Shown here one piece after another: positions 8,486-17,195 of a DNA stretch of 34,452 nt. A program made the translations under genes and the position numbers. The notes under the pieces were generated by a model. The model was not told where the DNA came from and made no database searches. It worked only from the letters and a program-made list of their open reading frames with translations. The DNA is from an uncultured Caryophanales bacterium (GTDB lineage: Bacteria; Bacillota_I; Bacilli_A; RF39; UBA660). Numbering within the stretch: position 1 is the stretch's first letter; each line of letters starts with the position of its first letter. The DNA lies in contig CANOYR010000015.1 of the NCBI GenBank assembly GCA_947571655.1, positions 1 through 34,452 on the forward strand, given 5' to 3'.

Positions 8486-8515
8486 AAAAGAAAGAGTGTT
8501 TATATTCTTTCTTTT
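8486..8515. terminator. Bidirectional terminator between murE and sigK
   Basis: AAAAGAAAGA and TCTTTCTTTT pair perfectly over 10 bp with a 10-base loop. T-rich sequence lies on both sides, and the sigK stop codon sits inside the loop. It probably serves the convergent murE and sigK messages. Confidence 0.65.
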
Positions 8516-9207
8516 ATATGATTTTTTTTCAAAAATTCTCTTAAAATTTTTGTCAAAGCTCTTTTTTCTATTCGTGAAACATAACTACGAGAAATTTTTA
8601 ATTCTTTGGCAATACTTTTTTGAGTTTGACTTTCTGTATGATAAAGTCCATATCTTCGAACTACAATTTCTTTTTCTCGTGGAGTTAAAATATCTAAATA
8701 CTGGATTAATAGTTGGATGTTTTCTTTTTTATCCATTTCTTCTAAAAAATCTGGTTTTGGCGCTTTTAATACATCTAAAATAGTAATTTCATTTCCTTCT
8801 TTATCAAATCCAATAGATTCATTGAGAGAAACATTTTTTAAGTTTTTGTTATTGGCTCTAAAAAACATTAAAATTTCGTTTTCGATACATTTTGCACAGT
8901 AAGTTGTGATTTTTACTTGACGTTTTGAAGTATAGGAATCAATTCCTTTGATAAGTCCGATGGTTCCAATACTAATTAAATCGTCTTGATCTTCTACTTT
9001 TGAGTCATATTTTTTTACAATATGTGCAACCAATCTTAAATTGTGCTCAATTAAGCGGTTTCTTGCTTCTCGATCACCAAGTTCCAATTTTTTAATACAT
9101 TCTTCTTCTTCCTCTTTAGAAAGTGGATCGGGAAATACATTGTTAGAATAGGAAGCGTTAAAAAAGGAAAAATTAGAGAATAGGAAAGCAATTATTTTTC
9201 TTAACAT
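8500..9207 (-). CDS. sigK: RNA polymerase sporulation sigma factor SigK (mother cell)
   Basis: Sigma-K drives late mother-cell genes of spore coat and cortex formation. The protein matches B. subtilis SigK closely as I recall it: EHNLRLVAHIVKK, DLISIGTIGLIKGI and CIENEILM for region 2, DKEGNEI..DVLK for region 3, and AKELKISRSYVSRIEKRAL for the region 4 helix-turn-helix. The hydrophobic first 20 residues (MLRKIIAFLFSNFSFF) look like the inhibitory pro-sequence removed at the forespore membrane. I choose the ATG at 9207 (235 residues) because TGGGTGATG lies just before it. A longer frame from 9234 would start inside the likely promoter. The reading frame is continuous, so no skin-type element interrupts it. 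Confidence 0.95.
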   Translation of the reverse strand: MLRKIIAFLFSNFSFFNASYSNNVFPDPLSKEEEEECIKKLELGDREARNRLIEHNLRLVAHIVKKYDSKVEDQDDLISIGTIGLIKGIDSYTSKRQVKITTYCAKCIENEILMFFRANNKNLKNVSLNESIGFDKEGNEITILDVLKAPKPDFLEEMDKKENIQLLIQYLDILTPREKEIVVRRYGLYHTESQTQKSIAKELKISRSYVSRIEKRALTKILREFLKKNHIKERI

Positions 9208-9222
9208 AACATCACCCAGTAA

Positions 9223-9252
9223 AATATATGTCAATTTTTGTAGGGAAAATAC
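9223..9252 (-). promoter_or_regulatory. Sigma-E-like promoter of sigK
   Basis: On the minus strand CATATATT (complement of 9223-9230) matches the sigma-E -10 CATACAHT at 7 of 8 positions. GTATTTT (complement of 9246-9252) gives a 5-of-7 match to the -35 KMATATT, with a 15-base spacer. Transcription would begin just before the ribosome site at 9208-9216, agreeing with the start at 9207. Confidence 0.5.
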
Positions 9253-9260
9253 TAGATTTC

Positions 9261-9289
9261 TTGTATTTATGTTAAGAAAGATTTATGAT
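9261..9289 (+). promoter_or_regulatory. Sigma-A promoter of the polysaccharide deacetylase gene
   Basis: TTGTAT, a 17-base spacer and TATGAT form a good promoter on the plus strand. It is divergent from sigK and starts transcription about 35 bases before the ATG at 9330. Confidence 0.65.
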
Positions 9290-9329
9290 AAGAGGAGAAA
9301 AAACGAAGAAATGAGGTTCGATTGGTAGT

Positions 9330-11132
9330 ATGAGTAGGAATAATAATAAAAAGTTCGAACAGAAAAAAAATAATAAATCTATAAATCAAGATCGAAAAAG
9401 AAGAAATTCAAACAAAAAAAGAGAAGAATCAGGACAAAATGATATTACAAAAGAAATTACCAAACAATTGATTGAAAAAGGAATTGAAAAAGATATCGAA
9501 GAATCTCTTAACTATCAAGAAAAAAAGAAAAAAGAAACACAAGAGATGGAATCGTTATTGCCACGAACTATTTTTGAAGAAGAAAATATGAATCAGCCAT
9601 TTTTATTAAATAATCAAAAGGGCGATGTCAAAAAGGAAGTTTGGAAGCAGGTATCAGAAGAAAGTCCAAAGAGAAAGCGAATCAATTTAAAAGAAAAGAT
9701 TTCTCGTTTTCGAAATGTTCATTTTATGATTGATATCGTTCTTTTTTTGATCTGTATTTTGTTCTTTTTTCTATTGATTTCTATTACACCTAAAATTTAT
9801 ATGATTGGTGAATCCAAAATAAAAATTGAATATGGGACAGATTATAAAGATTTAGGGGCAACTGCTAAATATTTAGGTAAGGATTATAGTGGTCAAATAA
9901 AAATAGAAAATGAAGTGAATTCTGATAAAGTAGGTACTTATTATGTAACTTATACTTTAAAAAATGCTTCTTTTCAATTGGTCAAGCAAAGAATTGTAGA
10001 AGTTGTTGATGTGAAACCTCCAGTAATTGAACTTACTGGAAGTCCGCAAGTGAAAATATGTCCAAATGGGGATTATCAGGAGGAAGGTGTTTCTGCATTT
10101 GATGAATATGATGGAGATTTGACCAATCAGATAAAAATAAAAAGAAAAAAGAATCAAATCATTTATTCTGTAGAAGATTCTTCTCACAATGTGATAGAAA
10201 AGTATCGTGAAATAAAAGAAATTGATGAAGAGGCACCTATATTGACATTAAAAGGTAGTGAAAAAATTTATGTAAATCTTGATGGTGAGTATCAGGAGCC
10301 TGGGTATCAGGCAATGGATAATTGTGATGGAGATATTACGAGTCAAGTTGTAGTTGAGGGAAGTGTTAATTCTCATAAAATAGGTACATATTCACTAACT
10401 TACCACGTAAAAGATCAGAGTGGATTAGAATCTTCTAAAGTAAGAGATGTCATTGTATCTCAGAGAACAGATCCAGAAAGTGGTAATTTAAAAACAGGAG
10501 CGATTTATCTTACTTTTGATGATGGTCCAAACGAAGGAACTACCAACAAAATTTTGGATGTTTTAAAATCAGAAGGAGTAAAAGCGACTTTCTTTGTTAC
10601 TTGTAATGGTCCTGATTATTTGATTCAAAGGGAGTTTCAAGAAGGACATTCGATTGCTTTACATACTGCAACCCATAATTATTCTTATGTTTATCAGTCA
10701 GAAGCAAACTATTTTGAGGATTTAAAAAGGGTTTCTGATCGTGTAAAAAGAATTATAGGGAGGGAATCGAAACTGATTCGTTTTCCAGGAGGAAGTAGTA
10801 ATACAGTAAGTAAACATTATAATCAGGGAATTATGACAAGATTGACAGAGGAGGTTTTAGAAAGAGGATATCATTATTATGATTGGAATGTGGATGCTTC
10901 TGATGCTTGGCAATGTGCAAAAGCAAATGTTACAAATAAAAAAGAATGTGTCTATCAGAATGTGACGAAAAACTTATATAAAAATAGAGCAAATATTGTT
11001 TTAATGCATGATGTGAAGGCTCATACGGCAGATGCTCTTTTGGATATTATTCGTTTTGGGAAGCAAAATGGATATACCTTTGAGGTAATTGATACAGGAA
11101 CAAAGATGGTACGATTTAAGGTGAATAATTAA
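9330..11132 (+). CDS. Membrane-anchored polysaccharide (peptidoglycan?) deacetylase with Ig-like repeats
   Basis: This 600-residue type II membrane protein has a long, very basic cytoplasmic N-terminus (1-130) and one membrane segment (about 133-153). Three extracellular Ig-like DUF5011-type repeats follow at about 157-225, 228-297 and 300-377, recognisable by G.Y.D.G..A.D..DGD and VG.Y...Y. The C-terminal domain is a NodB deacetylase (390-590). NodB motifs are complete: TFDDGP (395-400), HTATH (445-449), RFPGGSS (484-490), WNVDASD (519-525) and LMHD (558-561). Such enzymes remove N-acetyl groups from wall glycan, as PgdA does for lysozyme resistance; the substrate here is inferred. The ribosome site is weak (GAGG 13 bases upstream). 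Confidence 0.9.
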   Translation: MSRNNNKKFEQKKNNKSINQDRKRRNSNKKREESGQNDITKEITKQLIEKGIEKDIEESLNYQEKKKKETQEMESLLPRTIFEEENMNQPFLLNNQKGDVKKEVWKQVSEESPKRKRINLKEKISRFRNVHFMIDIVLFLICILFFFLLISITPKIYMIGESKIKIEYGTDYKDLGATAKYLGKDYSGQIKIENEVNSDKVGTYYVTYTLKNASFQLVKQRIVEVVDVKPPVIELTGSPQVKICPNGDYQEEGVSAFDEYDGDLTNQIKIKRKKNQIIYSVEDSSHNVIEKYREIKEIDEEAPILTLKGSEKIYVNLDGEYQEPGYQAMDNCDGDITSQVVVEGSVNSHKIGTYSLTYHVKDQSGLESSKVRDVIVSQRTDPESGNLKTGAIYLTFDDGPNEGTTNKILDVLKSEGVKATFFVTCNGPDYLIQREFQEGHSIALHTATHNYSYVYQSEANYFEDLKRVSDRVKRIIGRESKLIRFPGGSSNTVSKHYNQGIMTRLTEEVLERGYHYYDWNVDASDAWQCAKANVTNKKECVYQNVTKNLYKNRANIVLMHDVKAHTADALLDIIRFGKQNGYTFEVIDTGTKMVRFKVNN

Positions 11133-11149
11133 GGTAAAAGAGATAACGA

Positions 11150-11178
11150 TTGAAATTTTTATAGAAATTGTATATAAT
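11150..11178 (+). promoter_or_regulatory. Sigma-A promoter of yqeG-yqeH
   Basis: TTGAAA (11150-11155), a 17-base spacer and consensus TATAAT (11173-11178) lie just upstream of the AGGTG ribosome site of yqeG. Confidence 0.88.
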
Positions 11179-11196
11179 ATGGACTAGGTGAAAGCC

Positions 11197-11715
11197 ATGA
11201 AGAAATTTTATCCAACAATCTATCAAAAATCGATTCAAGATATTAATTATCAAAAGCTTAAAAAGAATGGAGTTCGTTGCCTTATTTTTGATTTGGATAA
11301 TACGATTGCTTTAATTGATCAAGAGAAAATTGATAGAAAGACAAAAAAGTTGTTTCAAACGTTAGAGAAAGATTTTCAAATTATAATCATTTCTAATAAT
11401 CATGTTGAGAGAGTGGCTCCTTATGCGAAGGAATTAAATTGTGATTTTATTGCTTCTGCTTTAAAGCCTCTTAAAAAGAGTTACCGGAAGATACAAAGAA
11501 AATATCATTTAAAAAAAGAAGAAATGGCAATGATTGGAGATCAATTGGTTACGGATATTTATGTAGGGAATAAGATGACAGGATGTACGATTTTGGTGGA
11601 TCCAATTGGTGAAAAAGATTTAAAAATTACCGCATTTAATCGTTTTATTGAAAGAAGAATTTTTCATTACTTTGAAAGAACAAAGCAGATGAAAAAAGGA
11701 GAATATTATGAGTAA
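11197..11715 (+). CDS. yqeG: YqeG-family HAD-IIIA phosphatase
   Basis: This is a 172-residue HAD-superfamily phosphatase of the YqeG type, which in Bacilli is almost always next to yqeH; its physiological substrate is not known to me. Motif I is FDLDNT with Asp32 and Asp34, motif II is IISNN, and motif III/IV is KPLKKSY followed by GDQLVTDI. I choose the ATG at 11197, because AGGTG ends 6 bases before it. A GTG at 11188 lies inside that site. The 3' end overlaps yqeH by 8 bases, indicating coupled translation. Confidence 0.92.
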   Translation: MKKFYPTIYQKSIQDINYQKLKKNGVRCLIFDLDNTIALIDQEKIDRKTKKLFQTLEKDFQIIIISNNHVERVAPYAKELNCDFIASALKPLKKSYRKIQRKYHLKKEEMAMIGDQLVTDIYVGNKMTGCTILVDPIGEKDLKITAFNRFIERRIFHYFERTKQMKKGEYYE

Positions 11716-12715
11716 GAAGAAATATTGTGCTGGATGTGGAGTTTTGTTACAAGAGGAAAATATTGCGCAGGAAGGGTATACTACCACTCTTGAGAATGAG
11801 ATTTGTCAACGTTGCTTTCGAATGAGAAATTATGGAGAATATCAGGTTTCTACGAGATCTAATGAGGAATATTTGAATATTTTAAAGTCTGTTGGTAAAA
11901 AGAAAGATTTGGTACTTCATATAATTGATTTAATTAATATTGATAAAGATTTAGAACTTGTTAGAACAGAGATTAAAAATAAGATGATTTTGGTTTTAAA
12001 TAAAAGAGATGTATTACCAAAGAGTGTGAATGATGAAAAGATTATTGCTTATTTTCAGGAATTAGATTTGGGATATGAAGATATTGTGATTATTAGTGCT
12101 AATAAAAACTATAATATCGATACACTTTACAAAAGAATTGAAAAACATCAAACGAGTAATCGTGTATATGTAGTAGGACATACAAATACAGGTAAAAGTA
12201 GTTTGATTAATCGAATGATTGAAAATTATTCAGAAAGTGATAGTGAATTAACGATTTCTCCACTTCCATCTACAACCTTGGATGAGATTCAAATTGAATT
12301 AAATAATAAACTTACATTAATCGATACTCCAGGACTTGTTGATCATGGAAATATTGTCAATTATGTAGAAAGTGGTCAGTTAAAAAAAATTAGTCCTAAG
12401 AAAGAAATAAAGCCAAAGACTTATCAATTAAAACCCAACCAGTGTTTAATTATTCAGGATATGATTCGACTAGATTATGTAGCTGGTGAAAAAAATAGTT
12501 TTACTTTATATATGTCGAATGATTTAAAAGTAAAAAGAATGAATGCTTTACGACAGACAAGATTAAAAGATTTGTGTAAGACGAATTATCAAATAAAATA
12601 TGGAGAGGATTTGGTAATTAATGGACTTGGATGGATTAAGATTGTAGAAAAGGGAAGTGTTGATATCTATTTGGATAAGGATATTGAAACGTTTACTAGA
12701 AAGTCATTAATATAA
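11708..12715 (+). CDS. yqeH: Circularly permuted ribosome-assembly GTPase YqeH
   Basis: YqeH is a GTPase needed for 30S subunit maturation and, in Bacillus, normal replication. It starts with a four-cysteine zinc finger (Cys7, Cys10, Cys33, Cys36). The GTPase motifs are in permuted order: G4 NKRD (98-101) first, then SANK (130-133) as G5, G1 GHTNTGKSS (157-165), the G2 threonines (189-190) and G3 DTPG (206-209). The C-terminal domain (about 220-335) is the usual RNA-binding part. The 335 residues are slightly short of the Bacillus protein. It is second in the yqeG-yqeH transcript. Confidence 0.95.
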   Translation: MSKKKYCAGCGVLLQEENIAQEGYTTTLENEICQRCFRMRNYGEYQVSTRSNEEYLNILKSVGKKKDLVLHIIDLINIDKDLELVRTEIKNKMILVLNKRDVLPKSVNDEKIIAYFQELDLGYEDIVIISANKNYNIDTLYKRIEKHQTSNRVYVVGHTNTGKSSLINRMIENYSESDSELTISPLPSTTLDEIQIELNNKLTLIDTPGLVDHGNIVNYVESGQLKKISPKKEIKPKTYQLKPNQCLIIQDMIRLDYVAGEKNSFTLYMSNDLKVKRMNALRQTRLKDLCKTNYQIKYGEDLVINGLGWIKIVEKGSVDIYLDKDIETFTRKSLI

Positions 12716-12780
12716 AATTGGCTTGTAAAATAAGAAAAATTTTAAATTTTTATAATTTTTTTGGTATAATTTTTTATAAG

Positions 12781-12819
12781 AAGAATAAAGTGAATTGCTA
12801 GGAATTTTATTCTTTTTTT
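12781..12819 (+). terminator. Terminator after yqeH
   Basis: AAGAATAAA (12781-12789) pairs over 9 bp with TTTATTCTT (12806-12814). AATT/AATT can extend the helix inside the loop, and a run of seven T follows. It closes the yqeG-yqeH transcript. A TATAAT lies only 10 bases upstream of the hairpin. Confidence 0.75.
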
Positions 12820-13043
12820 ATTGATTGTAAAATTCTTTTATATTTTTAATATTCAATTGATATTTTTATAAAGAAGATAGAAAAAGAATAGGAAAAGTTT
12901 TATGGAGTAGAAAGAAGTATAGTGATTATAGCTGAGGAGTAATTTTATTGAATAGAATTTTTTGGTTTTGCTTCAAGGGCCTTTATTAGGTTTAGAAATT
13001 TTACAATTTATTTTGAAAAAGATCATTTGTTCTACATTTTTCG

Positions 13044-13052
13044 TGGTATAAT
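13044..13052 (+). promoter_or_regulatory. Extended -10 promoter of dnaG-rpoD
   Basis: TGGTATAAT is a full extended -10, placed 27 bases before the dnaG ATG. The -35 region is poor. Confidence 0.6.
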
Positions 13053-13078
13053 ATTTTCAGTTTCTATGGGAGGTGGGT

Positions 13079-14824
13079 ATGAAAAGTCAAGAAGCAAATC
13101 ATACAGTTTCTGAGATTCGAAGCAAATTAGATATTGTAGAAGTTATTTCTTCTTACCTTCCTCTGATTCAAAAGGGAAAGAATTTTTTTGGCGTTTGTCC
13201 TTTTCATGATGATACCAATCCATCGATGAGTGTTTCCCATGAAAAGCAAATTTATCGTTGTTTTTCCTGTGGTGCAAGTGGTAATGTTTTTACTTTTGTT
13301 CAGGAATATGAACACATTAGTTTTCGACAAGCATTGATTCAACTGGCTGAAAGAGCAGGAGTTTCTCTAAATTCTATTTCTTATCAGAAAAAAGAAGACA
13401 AATATGATAAGTTTTATGAAATTTATCAAATTGCTCATAAATATTATTTGAATAATTTAAAGACTAATTTAGGAAAAAAAGCCAAAGAATATTTACATAG
13501 TCGTACGATTGATGATGCGATGATTAAAGAGTTTGGAATTGGATTAAGCCTAGATACTTCCAATGATTTAATTCAACTTCTAGAAAAAAAGGGATATAAT
13601 TTAAACGAATTGAATGAGATTGGACTTGCGAATTCGAATCATGATTTGTATAATGGTCGGATTATGTTCCCACTTAAAGATTTAAGTGGTAGAATTGTTG
13701 GGTTTTCTGGAAGACGTTATGATGGAAAGAAGGAAAATAAGTATGTAAATACTAAGGTTACTCCAATTTTTCAAAAGGGATCTATTCTTTATAATTACTA
13801 TGATGCTAGAGAACATATTCGTAGGAAAAACCAGGTTTTATTAATGGAAGGATTTATGGCTGCGATTCGTTCGATTACGATTGGTGTTAAAAATGTCGTT
13901 TCTTTAATGGGAACGGCAATGACAAAAGATCAAATTAGTCTTTTAAAAAGGCTTTCTCTAAATGTTATTCTTTGTTTTGATGGGGATGAGGCAGGAGTTC
14001 AGGCTACGATAAGTAATGGTGAGGAATTAGAAAAACAAGGATTTCATGTCAGAGTTATTGAACTTTCTGATGGATTAGATCCAGATGATTATATTTTAAA
14101 ATATGGAAAAGAGTCCTTTTTAAGTCTTATTGAAAATGCAATTAATTATAGTGATTTTAAAATTAAGTTTTTAAAAAAGGGAGTAAATTTTAATAGTGAT
14201 GAAGAAGTTTCTGACTATATTAATCAAGTTTTATTAGAAACTAGTAAGTTTTCTGACGAAATTCGTCGAGAATTAATTCTAAAAACACTTGCAAAAGAGT
14301 TTAATATAGGATATAATACCTTGGAAAAACGATTATCGACATATTTAGAACATACACAAAAAGAGAACAAGCGAGAGAAAAAAGAAATTGTAAGATTAGA
14401 ATCAAAAAAGCCTAATAAATATGAAATTGCAGAATGGACGATTCTTTACTATATGTTGATGAATAGTAAGGTCAGAAATCTTTTTGAACAAGGTAAATTT
14501 ACATTTTCTAAAGAACGAGAGAGGTTTTTGGCATCAGAAATTATTTATTACAATCAGATATATGGTACCTTAGTACCAGCCGATTTTTATACTTATTTAC
14601 AAGATAAAAAGGAATTATTAGAGTTACTAAATCATGTATTATCATTAGAAATAGAGGAAAAAATAACTGATGAAATCATCAATCAATATATTCGGGTAAT
14701 TAGGGAAAATAGTGTGAACCTAGAAATTGACAGGTTAAGAAAGACGATGAAAGAGAAGAATGATCCATTAGAAAAGGCTCGAATTGCGGAAGAAATCAGA
14801 AAGTTAAAAATGGGGAGTGAATAA
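13079..14824 (+). CDS. dnaG: DNA primase DnaG
   Basis: DnaG makes RNA primers at the replication fork. The N-terminal CHC2 zinc finger has Cys40, His43, Cys61 and Cys64 ([12 protein letters not shown] and [12 protein letters not shown]). The TOPRIM catalytic core includes Glu257 in LLMEGFM and Asp301/Asp303 in FDGDEAG. The C-terminal helicase-binding part (about 430-581) is divergent. GGGAGG lies 5 bases before the ATG at 13079; a GTG two codons upstream overlaps that site. The stop is 4 bases before the rpoD start, forming the conserved macromolecular-synthesis pair with rpoD. Confidence 0.97.
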   Translation: MKSQEANHTVSEIRSKLDIVEVISSYLPLIQKGKNFFGVCPFHDDTNPSMSVSHEKQIYRCFSCGASGNVFTFVQEYEHISFRQALIQLAERAGVSLNSISYQKKEDKYDKFYEIYQIAHKYYLNNLKTNLGKKAKEYLHSRTIDDAMIKEFGIGLSLDTSNDLIQLLEKKGYNLNELNEIGLANSNHDLYNGRIMFPLKDLSGRIVGFSGRRYDGKKENKYVNTKVTPIFQKGSILYNYYDAREHIRRKNQVLLMEGFMAAIRSITIGVKNVVSLMGTAMTKDQISLLKRLSLNVILCFDGDEAGVQATISNGEELEKQGFHVRVIELSDGLDPDDYILKYGKESFLSLIENAINYSDFKIKFLKKGVNFNSDEEVSDYINQVLLETSKFSDEIRRELILKTLAKEFNIGYNTLEKRLSTYLEHTQKENKREKKEIVRLESKKPNKYEIAEWTILYYMLMNSKVRNLFEQGKFTFSKERERFLASEIIYYNQIYGTLVPADFYTYLQDKKELLELLNHVLSLEIEEKITDEIINQYIRVIRENSVNLEIDRLRKTMKEKNDPLEKARIAEEIRKLKMGSE

Positions 14825-14828
14825 TAAA

Positions 14829-15914
14829 ATGGCAAAAGAAATCAAAACATTCGAAGAAAGAAAGCAGACATTACTACAAAAGGGAAAAGAAAAAGGATTT
14901 ATCACTTATGAAGAATTGGCAAATGAATTAAAAGGATTAGATGTAGATAGTGATTCTTTAGATGAGTTATATAATTTATTAGTAGACAATAGTATTGAGG
15001 TTTTAGAACAGGAAGATGAGGATACTGGTGAAAATGGTGGTAATTTATTAGATTTAGAGGATTTGTCTTTATCTAAGGATATTAAGATTAACGATCCTGT
15101 AAGAATGTATTTGAAAGAAATTGGTCGAATTAATTTGTTAACCTCTGATGAAGAGTTTGAATATGCTAAACTTGCTGAAGAGGGAGATGAATATGCTAAA
15201 CGAATGCTTGCAGAATCCAATTTGCGTCTTGTGGTATCTATTGCAAAACGATATGTGGGAAGAGGAATGTTGTTTTTAGATTTAATTCAGGAAGGAAATA
15301 TCGGTCTTATGAAGGCTGTTGATAAGTTTGATCCAACGAAAGGTTATAAGTTTTCAACTTATGCAACCTGGTGGATTCGACAAGCAATTACTCGTGCGAT
15401 TGCCGATCAAGCAAGAACGATTCGTGTACCAGTGCATATGGTAGAAACAATTAATAAACTGGCTCGTATTCAGCGTCAATTAACTCAGGAATTAAATAGG
15501 GAACCAACGGATGAAGAAATCGCTAAAAAATTAGGAATTACGATTGAAAAAGTTCGTGAAGTATACAAAATCAGTCAAGATCCAGTATCTTTAGAAACAC
15601 CAATTGGAGAGGAAGATGACTCACATCTTGGAGACTTCATCAAGGATGAGAGAACGATGTCTCCAGAAGAATATGCCACTGTAGAGTTATTAAAAGAGGA
15701 ACTAAGTGATGTACTTTTAACACTAACTGATCGAGAAGAAAGAGTATTAAGACTTCGTTTTGGTTTAGATGATGGACAATGTCGTACGTTAGAAGAAGTA
15801 GGTCAAATTTTTGGTGTAACTAGAGAAAGAATTCGACAAATTGAGGCAAAGGCATTAAGAAAGTTAAGACATCCTTCTCGTTCTAGAAAATTAAAAGACT
15901 TTTTAACCAATTAA
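14829..15914 (+). CDS. rpoD: Primary sigma factor SigA (RpoD)
   Basis: This is the housekeeping sigma factor. The 361-residue protein has a short acidic N-terminus with little region 1.1, then [11 protein letters not shown] (region 1.2). Region 2 is very conserved: [35 protein letters not shown] and [15 protein letters not shown], which contacts the -10. Region 3 follows, then region 4.2 with [20 protein letters not shown] for the -35. The ATG at 14829 is preceded by GGGGAG about 11 bases upstream; a GTG four codons earlier overlaps that site. It is co-transcribed with dnaG. Confidence 0.98.
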   Translation: MAKEIKTFEERKQTLLQKGKEKGFITYEELANELKGLDVDSDSLDELYNLLVDNSIEVLEQEDEDTGENGGNLLDLEDLSLSKDIKINDPVRMYLKEIGRINLLTSDEEFEYAKLAEEGDEYAKRMLAESNLRLVVSIAKRYVGRGMLFLDLIQEGNIGLMKAVDKFDPTKGYKFSTYATWWIRQAITRAIADQARTIRVPVHMVETINKLARIQRQLTQELNREPTDEEIAKKLGITIEKVREVYKISQDPVSLETPIGEEDDSHLGDFIKDERTMSPEEYATVELLKEELSDVLLTLTDREERVLRLRFGLDDGQCRTLEEVGQIFGVTRERIRQIEAKALRKLRHPSRSRKLKDFLTN

Positions 15915-15926
15915 GAAGTCTTTTTT
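15893..15926 (+). terminator. Terminator of dnaG-rpoD
   Basis: AAAAGACTT (15893-15901) pairs with AAGTCTTTT (15916-15924) and runs into a T tract. The rpoD stop lies inside the loop. Confidence 0.85.
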
Positions 15927-15978
15927 GTTTGCTTCTGATATTAATTTTTGTTAAACTAAAATAAGAATGAGGTGGAAA

Positions 15979-16698
15979 ATGGCAAATTTAAAAAATCAAA
16001 TTGAAATCGGTGATTCTTCCACTTTTTTTATTAATGAAAGATTGAAAAAAGTAGCTTCTTTTATAGAAGAGGAAAGTCGTATCATCGATGTTGGGTGTGA
16101 TCATGCCTTTTTAGATATTTATGTAGTTACTAATATTCCTGGTACTTATGCGATTGCTTCTGATAATAAGATAGGTCCTTTAGAATCAGCTCGTAAAAAT
16201 GTAAAAAAATATCATGTTGAAGATCAAGTTCAAATAAAATTAGGAAATGGAATTGAGCCAATTGATGAAACGATTGATACTATTGTAATTTCTGGTATGG
16301 GTGGATGGAATATGATTGGAATTTTAAAATATCAGCCATATCTTTATAAAAATGTTCAAACTATTATATTATCTCCTAATAGTGATGCCAATCATGTAAG
16401 AAAGGAGATCGTTAAATTAGGTTTTAAAATTGAGAATGAGGCATTAATTAAAGAAAAAAATTTAATATATCCTGTGCTTGTTTTTAAACGAGGAAAAAAG
16501 CATTATTCAAAAAAAGAGTATTTATTTGGACCGATTTTATTAGAAAGAAAAGATTCCTTATTGATGGAATATCTAAATTTTCAAAGATTGCAGAAAGAAA
16601 AGTTATTAAAAATATTACCAAAGAACTATATAAAAAGAAGATGGGAATTAAAAAAAGAGTTAAAGCTCATTCAAAAATGTCTTTCACTCTTTTTATAG
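15979..16698 (+). CDS. trmK: tRNA (adenine22-N1)-methyltransferase TrmK
   Basis: TrmK (B. subtilis YqfN) methylates N1 of A22 in the D-loop of some tRNAs using S-adenosylmethionine. The Rossmann motif I reads IIDVGCDHAFLDIY, followed by AIASDNKIGPLESARKN, the ISGMGGWNM motif and LSPNSDANHVRKEI, all typical of this family. The C-terminal coiled region is short. AGGTGG lies 4 bases before the ATG at 15979 (239 residues), so I prefer it to the ATG at 15967, which overlaps the site. The place downstream of rpoD matches Bacillus. Its last 6 bases overlap tail-to-tail with the yqfQ-type gene. Confidence 0.92.
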   Translation: MANLKNQIEIGDSSTFFINERLKKVASFIEEESRIIDVGCDHAFLDIYVVTNIPGTYAIASDNKIGPLESARKNVKKYHVEDQVQIKLGNGIEPIDETIDTIVISGMGGWNMIGILKYQPYLYKNVQTIILSPNSDANHVRKEIVKLGFKIENEALIKEKNLIYPVLVFKRGKKHYSKKEYLFGPILLERKDSLLMEYLNFQRLQKEKLLKILPKNYIKRRWELKKELKLIQKCLSLFL

Positions 16699-17082
16699 AA
16701 AGAAAGTAGGATTTCCTTCATTTTCTGAAGAAGGTTTACTTTGAGCATTATTTGCTGTAGAATTGTTAAAATTAGTTTGATTTGTTTTTGTGTTTTGTAC
16801 TGGAGTACTTGTTGTATTTTCATCATTTGGCATTCCTTTCACAGCTCCTAGAACACGAAACATTGTTTTTGCATTTTTCATAATTGGTCGTACTTGATAA
16901 AAAATCGGGATGGCCTGATTAATCACATTTAATGTTTTTCCAGTAGAAGTCAAGAAACCATTCCAACTCCATTTGCTAGCGAGTCCTTTTAATAAACCAC
17001 TACTCCCACTTCCACCTAAAAGCCCACTTCCTATACCTGGTGAATAATAGGATGGATTTGTATAAAATGGATAATTAAACAA
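16693..17082 (-). CDS. yqfQ: YqfQ/VrrA-like spore coat-associated protein
   Basis: This 129-residue protein resembles the Bacillus YqfQ/VrrA family, linked to the spore coat. The N-terminus is rich in Tyr, Pro, Gly and Ser (NYPFYTNPSYY then GSGLLGGSGSSG). The family core follows at about 48-84 (TLNVINQAIPIFYQVRPIMK and FRVLGAVKG), then a low-complexity Asn/Thr/Ser tail. The start is TTG at 17082, with AGAGGTG 7 bases upstream. The neighbourhood (rpoD, trmK, yqfQ) is also that of B. subtilis. A mother-cell promoter is suggested by CATATGATA upstream. The function in the spore is inferred from the family only. Confidence 0.8.
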   Translation of the reverse strand: MFNYPFYTNPSYYSPGIGSGLLGGSGSSGLLKGLASKWSWNGFLTSTGKTLNVINQAIPIFYQVRPIMKNAKTMFRVLGAVKGMPNDENTTSTPVQNTKTNQTNFNNSTANNAQSKPSSENEGNPTFFL

Positions 17083-17102
17083 TAGAATTCACCTCTTTAT
17101 AA

Positions 17103-17111
17103 TATCATATG
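17103..17111 (-). promoter_or_regulatory. Mother-cell sigma-type -10 of yqfQ-like gene
   Basis: On the minus strand CATATGATA fits CATAnnnTA, the -10 of sigma-K (and close to sigma-E), 21 bases before the TTG start. An AC dinucleotide lies 15 bases further upstream, somewhat closer than usual, so the -35 is uncertain. Confidence 0.4.
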
Positions 17112-17147
17112 AAAAAACAAAAAAAAGTTTTCATTTTTTTAGGGATA

Positions 17148-17156
17148 TGATATACT
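17148..17156 (+). promoter_or_regulatory. Extended -10 promoter of the pilC-like gene
   Basis: TGATATACT is an extended -10 about 40 bases before the ATG at 17196. It is divergent from the yqfQ-type gene. Confidence 0.5.
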
Positions 17157-17195
17157 AAAATATAGAAAATAGGAAGAATAAAGTGGGTGAAATTC

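Larger units (their letters stand above)
12716..13078 (+). other. Non-coding gap between yqeH and dnaG
   Basis: This 363-base AT-rich gap holds no convincing gene. It contains an extended -10 (TGGTATAAT, 12762-12770) directly followed by a hairpin terminator (12781-12819). The dnaG extended -10 lies near its right end. A GAGGAG followed by a 13-codon TTG-initiated frame (from 12948) is present but too short to call. A structured RNA in the middle cannot be excluded, but I recognise none. Confidence 0.5.

Noticed and set aside
9311..9328. Five-codon leader ORF (MRFDW) before the deacetylase gene
   Set aside because: The ribosome site AAGAGGAG is 13 bases away and the frame is too short to judge; likely chance.
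12820..13040. 6S-like or other structured RNA upstream of dnaG
   Set aside because: There is an 11-base complementary pair (ATTGTAAAATT/AATTTTACAAT), but in such AT-rich DNA this is expected by chance, and no conserved RNA pattern was recognised.
14906..15220. Antisense open frame opposite rpoD, and similar antisense frames opposite other genes
   Set aside because: They have no ribosome site, show Ser/Lys-rich shadow composition, and lie opposite strongly conserved genes.
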